This document shows positions 55,384 to 63,838 of a stretch of 64,000 nucleotides of DNA, in pieces; positions within the stretch are counted from its first letter, which is position 1, and each line of letters starts with the position of its first letter. The notes below the pieces were generated by a model. It was not told the origin of the DNA. It saw only the letters and a list, made by a program, of their open reading frames with translations, and searched no databases. The translations under genes and the position numbers were made by a program. Origin of the DNA: an uncultured Mesonia sp. (GTDB taxonomy: Bacteria; Bacteroidota; Bacteroidia; Flavobacteriales; Flavobacteriaceae); contig CANMOY010000001.1 of the NCBI GenBank assembly GCA_947499595.1, positions 432,359 to 496,358 on the forward strand, given 5' to 3'.

Positions 55384-56262
55384 ATGTCAAATATTAACTT
55401 AATCATACCCGAACGTGCTGCTAATATCGGTAATTTTTTAGTCGGTAGACTATTGCCTTTCCGACAAAAGCGTATGCTGGGTCCATTTATTTTTATTGAT
55501 CATATGGGACCGGTGCAACTGAGTAAACGCGAGCATTTTGATGTCCTGCCGCACCCGCATATTGGGCTCTCTACCCTAACCTATTTATTTGAGGGCAGCA
55601 TTATGCATCGTGATTCTATTGGTAACGCCGTAGAAATTAAACCAGGTGCTGTAAATTGGATGACCGCCGGTAAAGGGGTGGTACATTCTGAGCGTACACC
55701 AGATTACCTACGCAAGACTAATCAAGAACTGCATGGTTTGCAAATTTGGGTGGCTTTACCCAAAGAAAAGGAGTTAATTGAACCTAGTTTTACGCATATT
55801 AATGAAAACGAGTTGCCTACTTGGCAAGACAAAAACATCCATTACAAATTAATCGCAGGCGAAGCTTTTGGTAAGCAATCACCAGTACCCGTGCATAGTA
55901 AACTCTATATGTTAGAACTTAAATGCTCTAATAACCAGGAAGTTGCACTAGGCGAACAGCTTTACGGAGAAGTGGGATTATACATACTACAAGGCGGCAT
56001 TAAAACTGAAAACCAACATTTTGGAGAAAAGCAATTGCTTATCGCTAAAGATACGAAGCTCTGCTCGTTCATTATGGAAGCCGATTCTGTGGTTTACCTA
56101 TTTGGTGGTGAAGCTTTTCTTGAAGAGCGTTATATCGATTGGAATTTTGTTTCAAGCAGTAAATCCCGTATTGAGGAGGCTATAAAAAAGTGGAAAGCAC
56201 AAGATTTCCCAAAAATTGAGGGCGAAACAGAATTTGTACCCTACCCAGATAGAAAACTGTAA
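55384..56262 (+). CDS. Pirin family protein (long form)
   Basis: A bicupin of 292 residues. The metal site is GPF...HFDVLPHPHIGLSTLTYL (His-x-His) and MTAGKGVVHSERTP (His and Glu). Pirins can act as quercetin dioxygenases or as redox-sensing cofactors; activity here is not known. The ATG at 55384 gives MSNINLIIPERAANIGNFLV; the longer reading frame from 55291 overlaps the AraC gene and has no family match there. It follows the AraC regulator by 25 bp. Confidence 0.9.
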   Translation: MSNINLIIPERAANIGNFLVGRLLPFRQKRMLGPFIFIDHMGPVQLSKREHFDVLPHPHIGLSTLTYLFEGSIMHRDSIGNAVEIKPGAVNWMTAGKGVVHSERTPDYLRKTNQELHGLQIWVALPKEKELIEPSFTHINENELPTWQDKNIHYKLIAGEAFGKQSPVPVHSKLYMLELKCSNNQEVALGEQLYGEVGLYILQGGIKTENQHFGEKQLLIAKDTKLCSFIMEADSVVYLFGGEAFLEERYIDWNFVSSSKSRIEEAIKKWKAQDFPKIEGETEFVPYPDRKL

Positions 56263-56601
56263 TCCTTAAACGGCTTGCTTTTAGCTATTACTATGGGCAA
56301 AAGGCTATCAATTTTCTTAGCAACAAGCATTGCATTGTTACCGGCACTCTTTTTTTTTTGGTACTAGTTGGTAGTTACAACCACAACCCAAAGCAGGCAA
56401 AATGCCAAATGTCGGATTTTAATATGTTTCGCCCCAGTTTTCATATGGTACAAGCGGTAAAATCTTATCATCTTTGTAGCACAAAACAACAGTAGTGGTT
56501 TTAATCGGCTACCAACATATATTTTAAGAGGAGTTTTTTTTCGCTTAAAGCGGATTAAATCGACAAAAAAGACTAACATCACTACAAAAAAAAGAAAAGC
56601 C
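56263..56601. other. Intergenic stretch between the two pirin genes
   Basis: About 340 bp with no supported gene. It contains a TATCATCTTTG promoter-like motif near 56467-56477 and a CGCTTAAAGCG palindrome at 56542-56552 close to the second pirin start. A minus-strand frame of 72 codons at 56364-56582 shows no protein-like features. Confidence 0.5.
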
Positions 56602-57318
56602 TTGCAGTATATTATTCACCCTTCAGCGTCTAGAGGCCAAGCCAATCACGGTTGGCTAAAATCAAGACACAGTTTTAGTTTTGCCCACTATTTTAATCCC
56701 GAAAGGATGCACTTTGGTGTACTACGCGTTTTAAACGATGATCAAGTAGCGGGAGGTATGGGTTTTGGTACGCATCCGCATGATAATATGGAGATTATAT
56801 CTATCCCTTTAAAGGGAGATTTAGAGCACCAAGACAGTATGGGCAATGTGGCGGTAATCAAAGAGGGAGATGTGCAGGTGTTGAGCGCTGGTACGGGCAT
56901 CACGCATTCAGAAAAAAACAAAAACCAAGACCAAGAAGCTCATTTTCTTCAAATTTGGTTATTTCCTAGACAACAAAATGTAAAACCGCGCTACGATCAA
57001 ATTTCGGTTAAAGATATAGCGGTCAAAGATGAATTTTATCAAATTCTTTCTCCAAATAAAGAAGATCAAGGCGTATGGATTCATCAAGATGCTTGGTTTC
57101 ATATGGGCGATTTTAGTCAGGGAATCGAAAAAGAGTATCTGCTTAAACAAAAAGAAAACGGCGTGTATGTTTTTGTACTGGAGGGTAGCCTTGAAGTAGA
57201 GGAACAGCAATTGAACCCTCGAGACGGAATGGGTATTTGGGAAACTAACAGCCTACAGGTTAAAGCACTAAGCGAAGCACGGGTACTTTTAATGGAAGTC
57301 CCTATGCAATTGGCATAA
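56602..57318 (+). CDS. Pirin family protein (YhaK-like, short form)
   Basis: A 238-residue bicupin of the shorter YhaK type. It starts with a TTG codon, MQYIIHPSASRGQANHGWL, and no in-frame ATG is seen upstream. Metal-site residues are visible in GFGTHPHDNMEIISIPLKGD and LSAGTGITHSEKNKNQD. YhaK-type proteins in E. coli respond to nitrosative and oxidative stress; the role here is inference. It forms a pair with the longer pirin upstream. Confidence 0.88.
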   Translation: MQYIIHPSASRGQANHGWLKSRHSFSFAHYFNPERMHFGVLRVLNDDQVAGGMGFGTHPHDNMEIISIPLKGDLEHQDSMGNVAVIKEGDVQVLSAGTGITHSEKNKNQDQEAHFLQIWLFPRQQNVKPRYDQISVKDIAVKDEFYQILSPNKEDQGVWIHQDAWFHMGDFSQGIEKEYLLKQKENGVYVFVLEGSLEVEEQQLNPRDGMGIWETNSLQVKALSEARVLLMEVPMQLA

Positions 57319-57493
57319 TAACAAGGACTAAGTCATCGCATAAAATCTAAACATAAAATAAAAGTATAAGCATTAGCCGGTTTAGCGCTTTTAAAAGTCA
57401 ACTGCATTAGTTGATTCAGTCTTCCTATGCTTTAAGGCGAAGGCGCATTACTTATAAATATTTAAACTATTTATTAATCCTAAAAAACAAAAC

Positions 57494-58021
57494 ATGATGA
57501 AGGAAAAAACAATTTGGAAAATCGATCCTGCACACGCAGAAGTAGCTTTTAAGGTAAAGCACATGATGATTTCAACGGTGAAAGGAAATTTTGACGATTT
57601 TGAAGCACAAGTGACCACCGAAAACGATGACTTTAAACAAGCCGACTTCCGTTTTTCGGCTAAAACGGCTTCGATAAACACCAAGAATGAAGATAGGGAC
57701 ACACATTTAAAATCGGATGACTTCTTTAATGCCGAGCAATACCCCGAACTTACCTTTACTTCTAAATCGTTTGACGGCCAAACTTTGGTGGGCGATTTAA
57801 GCATCAGAGACGTGACCAAGGAAGTTCAATTAGACGTTGATTTTAACGGCGTGGCGGTTGATCCCTACGGTCAAACCAAAGCTGGGTTTGAAATCAGAGG
57901 TAAAATAAACCGCAAAGATTTTAATTTAACTTGGAGTGCCCTTACCGAAGCAGGAAATATGGTCGTATCAGACCAAGTTAAACTGGTTATTGATGCTCAA
58001 TTCATCAAACAAGGTGCTTAA
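57494..58021 (+). CDS. YceI family protein
   Basis: A 175-residue lipocalin-like barrel of the YceI family that binds isoprenoid or other lipids. The pattern is WKIDPAHAEVAFKVKHMMIS, TVKGNFDDFEAQV, then AEQYPELTFTSKSFDGQTLV, GDLSIRDVTKEVQLDVDFNG and FNLTWSALTEAGNMVVSDQV. No signal peptide, unlike E. coli YceI, so it is probably cytoplasmic. Follows the two pirins; AraC-pirin-pirin-YceI looks like one stress-responsive module. Start at 57494 or the next Met 57497. Confidence 0.9.
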   Translation: MMKEKTIWKIDPAHAEVAFKVKHMMISTVKGNFDDFEAQVTTENDDFKQADFRFSAKTASINTKNEDRDTHLKSDDFFNAEQYPELTFTSKSFDGQTLVGDLSIRDVTKEVQLDVDFNGVAVDPYGQTKAGFEIRGKINRKDFNLTWSALTEAGNMVVSDQVKLVIDAQFIKQGA

Positions 58022-58044
58022 TAAATTAATATAAATATTTTCAC

Positions 58045-58070
58045 AACAAGCAGTAGTACGGCTGCTTGTT
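58045..58070 (+). terminator. Possible terminator after YceI
   Basis: Stem AACAAGCAG / CTGCTTGTT (58045-58053 with 58062-58070). The T tract that follows is weak, so Rho-independent action is uncertain. Confidence 0.45.
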
Positions 58071-58597
58071 GAGTTTAGATTAAGATGTAGAAAACTAATA
58101 AATTGCTCTTGAACTAAAATAGCACCCTAACTTGCCTGAATTAATGCAGTTGGAGCGGTCAATAATCTTCATACATTGAAGTATAAATCTGAGCGCAGAA
58201 AATGACACTCCCCTCCTATTTTTTAAATAATTAGGTTATCGTATTTTTAGAAGTTTAAGTTTTAAAAGGCAGATTTTGATTCATTAAATATGGAGCATAC
58301 GCGTTGCCAAGATTGGATTTTTAAAGCATTTTATCGAAAAATACAAGCACTTAATCTATTAACACACCTCAAATAATTCTATTTTACCATAAATTTTATT
58401 TGATTTCAGAGGTGATAATCGCCCAATTTGAGTATATTTGTTACACATAAGTATTACTTATGCTACGTTAAAAACCTTTATTTAGCAAGCTCAAAAAAGA
58501 TCGCAAGTTTCTAGCCGCCAGTACTTTTTGAGCTTTTTTTGTGTCTTTTTGGGTCGGTTTTTAAGGCATCGGCAAAAAGCTCTGCGACTTATTTTAC

Positions 58598-58685
58598 AAA
58601 CTGCTGTGCTTACAACCACAAGCTGCTGGGTTTATCATGATAAACTGCGGTGTTTATGATTTTAAACTGCTGGGTTTGTGAAAGA
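58598..58685. repeat. 22-bp tandem repeat, four units
   Basis: Units at 58598-58619, 58620-58641, 58642-58663 and 58664-58685, each starting AARCTGCKGKG and continuing with a T-rich part. The units share a conserved first half and diverge in the second. The 22-bp period is not a multiple of three, so it is not coding. Confidence 0.75.
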
Positions 58686-58747
58686 GAAGTGGAAAGAATT
58701 TTCAAGAAAGGAAGTTTGCGAGGTAAACATTTATCCGACGCACAAAA

Positions 58748-58781
58748 AAAAAGGCCTCGTTTTTTCAAACGAAACCTTTAT
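58748..58781 (-). terminator. Terminator of the HU-like gene
   Basis: On the minus strand, AAGG..TCGTTT pairs with AAACGA..CCTT (58751-58762 with 58767-58778), followed by a run of nine T. Confidence 0.75.
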
Positions 58782-58809
58782 TTAATCAACTTAAATAAAT
58801 CGCAAGTTT

Positions 58810-59193
58810 CTAGCCGCCGATTAATTTAAAGTCCATTGTCTCGAGTGCTTTACGCACACGTTTACCGGGTCTGTAATTTAAGCGTATTTGCTTGACATTA
58901 CTAATGTTTACCTCCTCGGGAGTGGCACTCGGTTCTGAGCTTACCCCTACTTGAAAGTTTCCTAAACTACCCAGTTGCACTACACGTCCTTGTGAAAGTT
59001 CATCGGTCATATTATGTACCAAGGCACTTAATACCGCTAAACAATCCGGTTCACGAACGGTAGATTGGTTCGAAATTAAATAAGCCAAACGATTTAGGTC
59101 GGTTAAACCTGTTTTTACCGCTTGCGCATAAAACTGCTGTGGTGCTGTTACATCTTGTGGGTTTTTCTTACCCACGGTTTTTAAATTAATCAT
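58810..59193 (-). CDS. HU family DNA-binding protein
   Basis: A 127-residue member of the HU/IHF-like superfamily (Bacteroidetes long form). The N-terminal extension MINLKTVGKKNPQDVTAPQQ precedes helices (FYAQAVKTGLTDLNRLAYLI) and the beta-arm region (RVVQLGSLGNFQVGVSSEPS, ATPEEVNISNVKQIRLNYRP). It would bend and bind DNA as a dimer. The 3' end is duplicated about 300 bp downstream (58472-58519), so this locus has rearranged. Confidence 0.85.
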   Translation of the reverse strand: MINLKTVGKKNPQDVTAPQQFYAQAVKTGLTDLNRLAYLISNQSTVREPDCLAVLSALVHNMTDELSQGRVVQLGSLGNFQVGVSSEPSATPEEVNISNVKQIRLNYRPGKRVRKALETMDFKLIGG

Positions 59194-60292
59194 TTTAATG
59201 TAAAATTAAATTATTGTACAGCATTTTAAATACATTTTATTAGAGGTCAGCTACCTGGTAGCTTGGTTCTGGATGCTGTAAAAAAAAACCAGAAAAAACC
59301 TCAAGGTACGTTTTTAACACTATGCCATAGGCGTTGCTTTAACATTTTTGTCTATTCAAAAATCATTTAACAGATTAAAATTAGAGTTATTTATAGTGAT
59401 TAGAAAATTTATTGGAAATTTTTATCAAAAAAGATTTTAACAGGCTAATGTTAAATAAATCTTAAGTCGCTCACAAACAGGTTCTTAAGTATTATTAACC
59501 TAGCTTTAACCATAACTAAAAACCCAAAGATAAACCTACACGAGAGTTTAGATCCAATTACCTCTATTAATTGATCGCAATTTATTTTACCAAAATTTTT
59601 ATATTTCTGACAAAAATAGATTCAAACTAAAACTTACCAGCAGCAGTAAAAACATCTGTAAACTTTTGAGAATACCAAAAAAATAAATTACTACACGAGT
59701 CTTTTTTATGGCAGCATTAAAAACAGTAGCATTCTACCGCTGTTTTGATGGGTAGATAAGCAAGTACTTTCAATTTGAGATTTAAGACCCTATAGTTTGG
59801 ATAGGAAAACATTATGAAAAAAATTTTTATTACTTGGTAAGGATTTTGTCATACACTCAACCTATTTATCAGAAAAACTTTGGTTTGAGTAATTGGATTT
59901 ACTAGGTTATGTATTACTGGAAACACGAGAATAATTGAAGTATAAACAGGAAAACGCTGTGATATCGAATGAGAAGCATAATTAAAGAAAAGATATCAAG
60001 ATGAAAATCAACTAACATGGTCAAAGGTAGCTTTATCAATTCACGAAAAAAACCTATTCTTATTACTCCACCTACTAAGGATATAAATAAAGCTAATTTA
60101 GAATCTCATACTTCGAAAGGTTAATATAGGGTGTACTCTGTATAGCGGTCTTGATTATGATTTCGTTACGTGGGTTAGCACTTAACTTTGCAAGTACACA
60201 CCAAGCTGAAAATCTGAGAGTCCCGACGCTTCGGAATTTCCAAAGTAGGCGAGAATAAGCAATTACTTATAGCCATTGTTGTGTAGCAGATT
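59194..60292. other. Gene-free stretch of about 1.1 kb
   Basis: No coding frame supported on either strand. It contains a palindrome AGCTACCTGGTAGCT at 59252-59266 upstream of the HU-like gene, then AT-rich unstructured DNA, and from about 60130 a GC-richer element at the 3' end of the SIMPL gene (see that entry). Confidence 0.6.
60165..60290. repeat. Cassette-end element at the 3' side of the SIMPL gene
   Basis: A segment of higher GC content with short self-complementary parts and the box TTATAGCCATTGTTGT (60267-60282). The same box, with two bases deleted and one changed, recurs in the element at 61041-61110 on the other side of the gene, in the same orientation. Confidence 0.5.
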
Positions 60293-60997
60293 TTATTCAA
60301 TTGCAAATTTTATATTCACTTCGCTTTCTACTTTGATTGGTTTAAATTCAATCGCTGGTGGCACATATTCTTGTTTTCTTTTACTAGAATATCCCATAAC
60401 GACAACCTCCTGTAATTCTCCATTAAAACTATTATAACCTCCGTATGATTTATCGGTTATATGAATTGCTCTAGTTACTTGTTGATTTAAAGGTTTTAAC
60501 AAAAAATCGGCTTGAATTTTAGCTTTTTTGACAGCTTTGGACTTTAAATCAAGTTTTAATTCTTTCATTTTCGAGTATTCGGTTCTGTCTAAATTGACAT
60601 TCGAAATTCCAATTTCTTCAAGGCCAACAATTATTTTGCCTGCTGTTTGAGAATTGAAAACTTTTAGTTCATAAGCCTTATCTTTCATTATGTCTTTTTG
60701 TTTCAAGAAGTACTTTTTGAAATTACTAGCCAAATCAGAAAGTGTCAATTGGTTCTTCGTATCAATTCCCAAAGATTTTAATTTCTGAATCATTTTTTCT
60801 TCCATTTCCTCAACTGAAATTCTATTTCGTTCGTCTTTTTCACGGATTAGAATGTCCAAATAGATTATATCTGGTTTAATTAGCGTGTCAACTTTGGCTA
60901 TTGTTTCAAGGAAGGGTTGGTCAATAAAATTTTTAGTCTGTCCATTTACGACTTGACTAGTTAAAATTATACCTAAAATTATTAATGCCTTATTCAT
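60293..60997 (-). CDS. SIMPL domain (DUF541) secreted protein
   Basis: A 234-residue periplasmic protein. Signal peptide MNKALIILGIILTSQVVNGQ. The SIMPL features are PDIIYLDILIREKDERNR, the alternating helix-strand pattern and LKSKAVKKAKIQADFLLKPL (the A-x-x-x-A-x-x-x-A helix typical of the family). Members form beta-barrel rings in some bacteria; function here unknown. It stands alone between two related palindromic elements and has lower GC than the core genes, consistent with a cassette-borne gene. Confidence 0.82.
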   Translation of the reverse strand: MNKALIILGIILTSQVVNGQTKNFIDQPFLETIAKVDTLIKPDIIYLDILIREKDERNRISVEEMEEKMIQKLKSLGIDTKNQLTLSDLASNFKKYFLKQKDIMKDKAYELKVFNSQTAGKIIVGLEEIGISNVNLDRTEYSKMKELKLDLKSKAVKKAKIQADFLLKPLNQQVTRAIHITDKSYGGYNSFNGELQEVVVMGYSSKRKQEYVPPAIEFKPIKVESEVNIKFAIE

Positions 60998-61040
60998 TTG
61001 GTGTTTTTGTTTTTATATGCGTTAATTTTCGGTTTTGTAC

Positions 61041-61110
61041 AGACCTTAGCAATTCCGAGTGGATTCGGACGTAGTCGAATCCGCCGTAATTGCGGTTATA
61101 CAATGTTGTA
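61041..61110. repeat. Palindromic cassette-end element between the SIMPL and YcxB-like genes
   Basis: Arms GCAATT (61049-61054) with AATTGC (61088-61093), and GGATTCG (61061-61067) with CGAATCC (61076-61082), loop GACGTAGT, followed by the box TTATACAATGTTGT (61096-61109) shared with the element at 60267-60282. It lies right at the stop of the following gene on the minus strand. Confidence 0.6.
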
Positions 61111-61117
61111 AAACGTA

Positions 61118-61660
61118 TTATTTTTCAATTCGTATTCTCAATTTGTTAATTTTACTAATCATCTGTTCAAAAGAACCGTTCTTCATTTCAACTTTATTTA
61201 CTTTGACAGGTAAAAATTTCTTACTCTTTTCTACAAAAAATATAACATCATTTATTAAAATACATTTAGTCAATTGAGATAAAAAAATTACTTTTTTCCG
61301 CCCGTATTGGTTTAGCTCAATAAATGTCGGTTCAATTATCAAGTTCATTTTTCCGAATGACACTTGACTTATTCCTTTTTTTAAATTGTTTTTAACAGTC
61401 AGTAAATCAAATGTTTTGAAGAAAATAAAGGTGGTAATTAAAACAATCAATCCAACCAAAATACTTTCAAGTACTTTCCAGTCAGCGAGTTCTCTAATCA
61501 ATAGAAAAATTACAATTGAAATAACTAATCCGCCAATTAATTTTTTTAACGCCTCTCTAAATTTATTTTTCAAATATGATGCGTAGTCTTTCGCAAAGTT
61601 TTCTTTTTTATAGTCAATTATAAAATTTGAAATTTCCTCCAATTTTTTTATATGTTGCAC
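61118..61660 (-). CDS. YcxB-like C-terminal domain membrane protein
   Basis: A 180-residue protein with a charged N-terminal helix (about 1-37), two hydrophobic helices (about 40-60, LIGGLVISIVIFLLIREL, and 65-85, LESILVGLIVLITTFIFF) and a C-terminal YcxB-like beta domain (IEPTFIELNQYGRKKVIFLS, LINDVIFFVEKSKKFLPV). Function unknown. The palindromic element lies directly downstream of its stop, so it may be the second cassette of an array. Low GC. Confidence 0.65.
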   Translation of the reverse strand: MQHIKKLEEISNFIIDYKKENFAKDYASYLKNKFREALKKLIGGLVISIVIFLLIRELADWKVLESILVGLIVLITTFIFFKTFDLLTVKNNLKKGISQVSFGKMNLIIEPTFIELNQYGRKKVIFLSQLTKCILINDVIFFVEKSKKFLPVKVNKVEMKNGSFEQMISKINKLRIRIEK

Positions 61661-61770
61661 AAATCGTTATATCAACCCAAATATACACTTTTAAACAATT
61701 TTTTTATTGGATTATGTGCAACTAAGTTATTGAGGAATGAATATGGTAGAGTCAATTTTAAACTGTTGAC

Positions 61771-62007
61771 TTGGTTAAAAAGGCAAGAAAAACGCGATGC
61801 AATCGCGCAGCAGCGGGGGGTGCTTTCAACGCTTGTAGGCACAATAAGGGTTGTAGGGAAATCTATGAGCGAATCGTGGCAAAGGGTAAAAGCAAGAAAC
61901 TGGCGTTGATTGCAGTGGTCAATAAGCTTTTAAAACAAGCCTTCGCTATTGCTAAATCAGGATTGCCTTATGATGAAAATTATGTATCTATTCTAGCAAA
62001 AGGATAG
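61771..62007 (+). pseudogene. IS110 family transposase, C-terminal remnant
   Basis: About 78 codons. The segment FNACRHNKGCREIYERIVAK, GKSKKLALIAVVNKLLKQAF and AIAKSGLPYDENYVSIL matches the C-terminal end of IS110-family transposases (KACKxxYxRxxAKGKxxKxAxxAxxxKLL). The catalytic DEDD part and most of the protein are missing, and the upstream frame closes with a stop. An old insertion-sequence scar. The first 15 codons may not belong to the original protein. Confidence 0.75.
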
Positions 62008-62105
62008 ATATAAAATAGAAGTAAATATTACAGCTAAGATCTATTTGAATAGATCTTAGTACAGGCTAATAATGTCTCAAATTTATGATAGAAAAAAGTT
62101 GGTTT

Positions 62106-63008
62106 TTACCTCAGTTTGTTGGCAGCTGGTTTTTTATTTTCAGGTTCTATATGTGTTGTTATATGCGAAATTTCGGGTAATTTATTTTGCAACTTATCTT
62201 GTAATTTATGTGCTAAAAAATGCCCCTCTTCTACGGTTATTTTTGCGTTTACAATGACGTGAAGCTCTACCAAATATTTCATTCCTGCTTTGCGTACAAA
62301 ACATTTTTCTGTACCTTTTATTCCATCTACAGTCATCGAAATTTCACGAATATCCTTTACTAAATCATCATAGAGATGCTCGTCCATAATTTCTCCAAGT
62401 GCAGGTCTAAAAATCAGGTAAGCGTTGTATAAAATGAAAGCAGAAGCAAATAACGCTGCCCAATCATCGGCTGTTTCATAGCCCTTGCCAAAAACAAGAG
62501 CAATGGAAATTCCAATAAAAGCAGTTACCGAAGTTATCGCATCGCTTCTGTGATGCCAAGCATCTGCCTTTAGTGAAGAGCTGTTTATTTTTCTGCTTTT
62601 GCTTAACACATATCTGTATGAAGCTTCCTTCCAAAGAATAATTACCGCCAAAACAATCAATGTCCACGCTTCGGGGATTTTGTGAGGCGTACTGATATTT
62701 ATAATACTTTCATAAGCAATAACGGTGGCAGAAGTCACCAAAAAAGCAACTACTAAAAAAGTAATCAAAGGTTCTATACGAGAATGTCCATAAGGGTGGT
62801 TTTCATCGGGCGGTCGTTGGGCATACTTAAAACCGAGTAGTACAAAAAAAGATGAAAATATATCTGCTGTGGATTCAATTCCATCTGCTACTAAGGCATA
62901 CGAGTTACCAAGAAATCCCGATATCAGTTTTATGGCAGCCAATAATGTATTTCCAACAATGCTAAAATAGGTGGCTTTTATCGCAGAGGACTCGTTTGAT
63001 GCTTCCAT
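62106..63008 (-). CDS. Cation diffusion facilitator (CDF) family transporter
   Basis: A 300-residue divalent metal/proton antiporter. Six helices; the metal sites are ADGIESTADIFSSFFVLLGF (Asp and Asp pattern in TM2) and DAWHHRSDAITSVTAFIGIS (His and Asp in TM5), with HPYGHSRIEPL between. The C-terminal cytoplasmic domain (about 210-295, GIKGTEKCFVRKAGMKYLVE, LHVIVNAKITVEEGHFLAHK) binds regulatory metal. Likely Zn, Fe or Mn efflux; metal unproven. Followed by a DUF2231-like gene with 2 bp between. Confidence 0.93.
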   Translation of the reverse strand: MEASNESSAIKATYFSIVGNTLLAAIKLISGFLGNSYALVADGIESTADIFSSFFVLLGFKYAQRPPDENHPYGHSRIEPLITFLVVAFLVTSATVIAYESIINISTPHKIPEAWTLIVLAVIILWKEASYRYVLSKSRKINSSSLKADAWHHRSDAITSVTAFIGISIALVFGKGYETADDWAALFASAFILYNAYLIFRPALGEIMDEHLYDDLVKDIREISMTVDGIKGTEKCFVRKAGMKYLVELHVIVNAKITVEEGHFLAHKLQDKLQNKLPEISHITTHIEPENKKPAANKLR

Positions 63009-63010
63009 CT

Positions 63011-63514
63011 TTACTTAACAAATTCAGAACAGTCCGCAGAAGGCTTATACGTTCCCGCACCTTGTTGATAAACTAATGAAGCACCTAAATGACCTGTGTA
63101 AAAAAGACCGAAAAGAGCCACGATTAAAAAAATCCGGTTTACAGACTTGATTAAATTGGAAAATTTGGTTTCAATGAATTTTAAACTTATTTGAAGTAAG
63201 AAAACCGCTGAATACACGATTAAAGTAGCATAAGCCCACCATTGGTGTTCTTGCAAAACTTTTGGGTCGCAAATTTTTCTTACTTCAATATTGTAAGCCA
63301 ATTCACCTGTATAAATGGCAATCCAACCGCTCAACACACCAATCGTCAACATTACAAATGTGGTCTGTTTTAGAAACAAATTTTGGACTTCGTTTTTTAT
63401 TACCAAACCTATAATAGCAGCTAATGAAGCCAATAGCAATGTAACGATTGGTAAATGAACAGATAGCGGATGCCAAACTTCTTCTCTCCAAAAAGAAGGA
63501 ATTTCAGCAATCAT
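63011..63514 (-). CDS. DUF2231-like membrane protein
   Basis: A 167-residue protein with four membrane helices. The opening WHPLSVHLPIVTLLLASLAA and the later GELAYNIEVRKICDPKVLQEH place it in the DUF2231 (predicted heme or cofactor-binding membrane) group. It lies 2 bp from the CDF gene and 3 bp after the lipoprotein gene, so the three are co-transcribed. Function unknown. Confidence 0.8.
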   Translation of the reverse strand: MIAEIPSFWREEVWHPLSVHLPIVTLLLASLAAIIGLVIKNEVQNLFLKQTTFVMLTIGVLSGWIAIYTGELAYNIEVRKICDPKVLQEHQWWAYATLIVYSAVFLLQISLKFIETKFSNLIKSVNRIFLIVALFGLFYTGHLGASLVYQQGAGTYKPSADCSEFVK

Positions 63515-63517
63515 TTA

Positions 63518-63838
63518 TTATTTAAGAATTTTTACAGAAACAGGCACGTTTTTGTTTCCTTGCTTTTCAACGGTTATTTCAACTTTACCATTTTCCTTTA
63601 AGGCATCGAAAGTGGTAGTTTGCCCGTCACTGGTCATTAGTTTAGTTTCCTCTGTAAAATAAAGTTCAACTAATTTGTCATCAGCGGTTCTTACATAAAT
63701 TTCTTTTTCATCTACTTCAACTTCTTCAGCAATGCCTTGATAGGTTCCCGAATCTACAACATCAGTGTTTTTGTTTTCTCCACAAGAGTTTAATAAAAAT
63801 GCTCCGCCTAATAATAATCCTAAAATTAATTTTTTCAT
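63518..63838 (-). CDS. Small lipoprotein with a repeated beta-strand domain
   Basis: A 106-residue lipoprotein (MKKLILGLLLGGAFLLNSC, lipobox LLNSC). The mature part has a small all-beta domain of the NlpE/OB type (GTYQGIAEEVEVDEKEIYVR, DDKLVELYFTEETKLMTSDG, VEITVEKQGNKNVPVSVKIL). First gene of the CDF operon, so probably linked to metal homeostasis; this is inference. Confidence 0.8.
   Translation of the reverse strand: MKKLILGLLLGGAFLLNSCGENKNTDVVDSGTYQGIAEEVEVDEKEIYVRTADDKLVELYFTEETKLMTSDGQTTTFDALKENGKVEITVEKQGNKNVPVSVKILK

Larger units (their letters stand above)
58022..58809. other. Gene-free stretch of about 790 bp with repeats
   Basis: No coding frame supported. Contents: a hairpin AACAAGCAG / CTGCTTGTT at 58045-58070 just after YceI; a partial copy of the HU-like gene 3' end and its downstream DNA at 58472-58519; a 22-bp tandem repeat array at 58598-58685; and the terminator of the HU-like gene at 58748-58781. 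Confidence 0.65.

Noticed and set aside
56364..56582. Minus-strand gene of 72 codons between the pirin genes
   Set aside because: Composition is unlike real proteins of this genome, it overlaps a promoter-like motif and the palindrome, and no domain is visible.
58598..58685. CRISPR array
   Set aside because: The 22-bp units are directly adjacent with no spacers, and no cas genes are in the window.
60165..61110. Canonical integron attC sites
   Set aside because: Palindromic elements are present, but the RYYYAAC / GTTRRRY core sites could not be matched and no integron integrase is in the window. Reported only as cassette-like.
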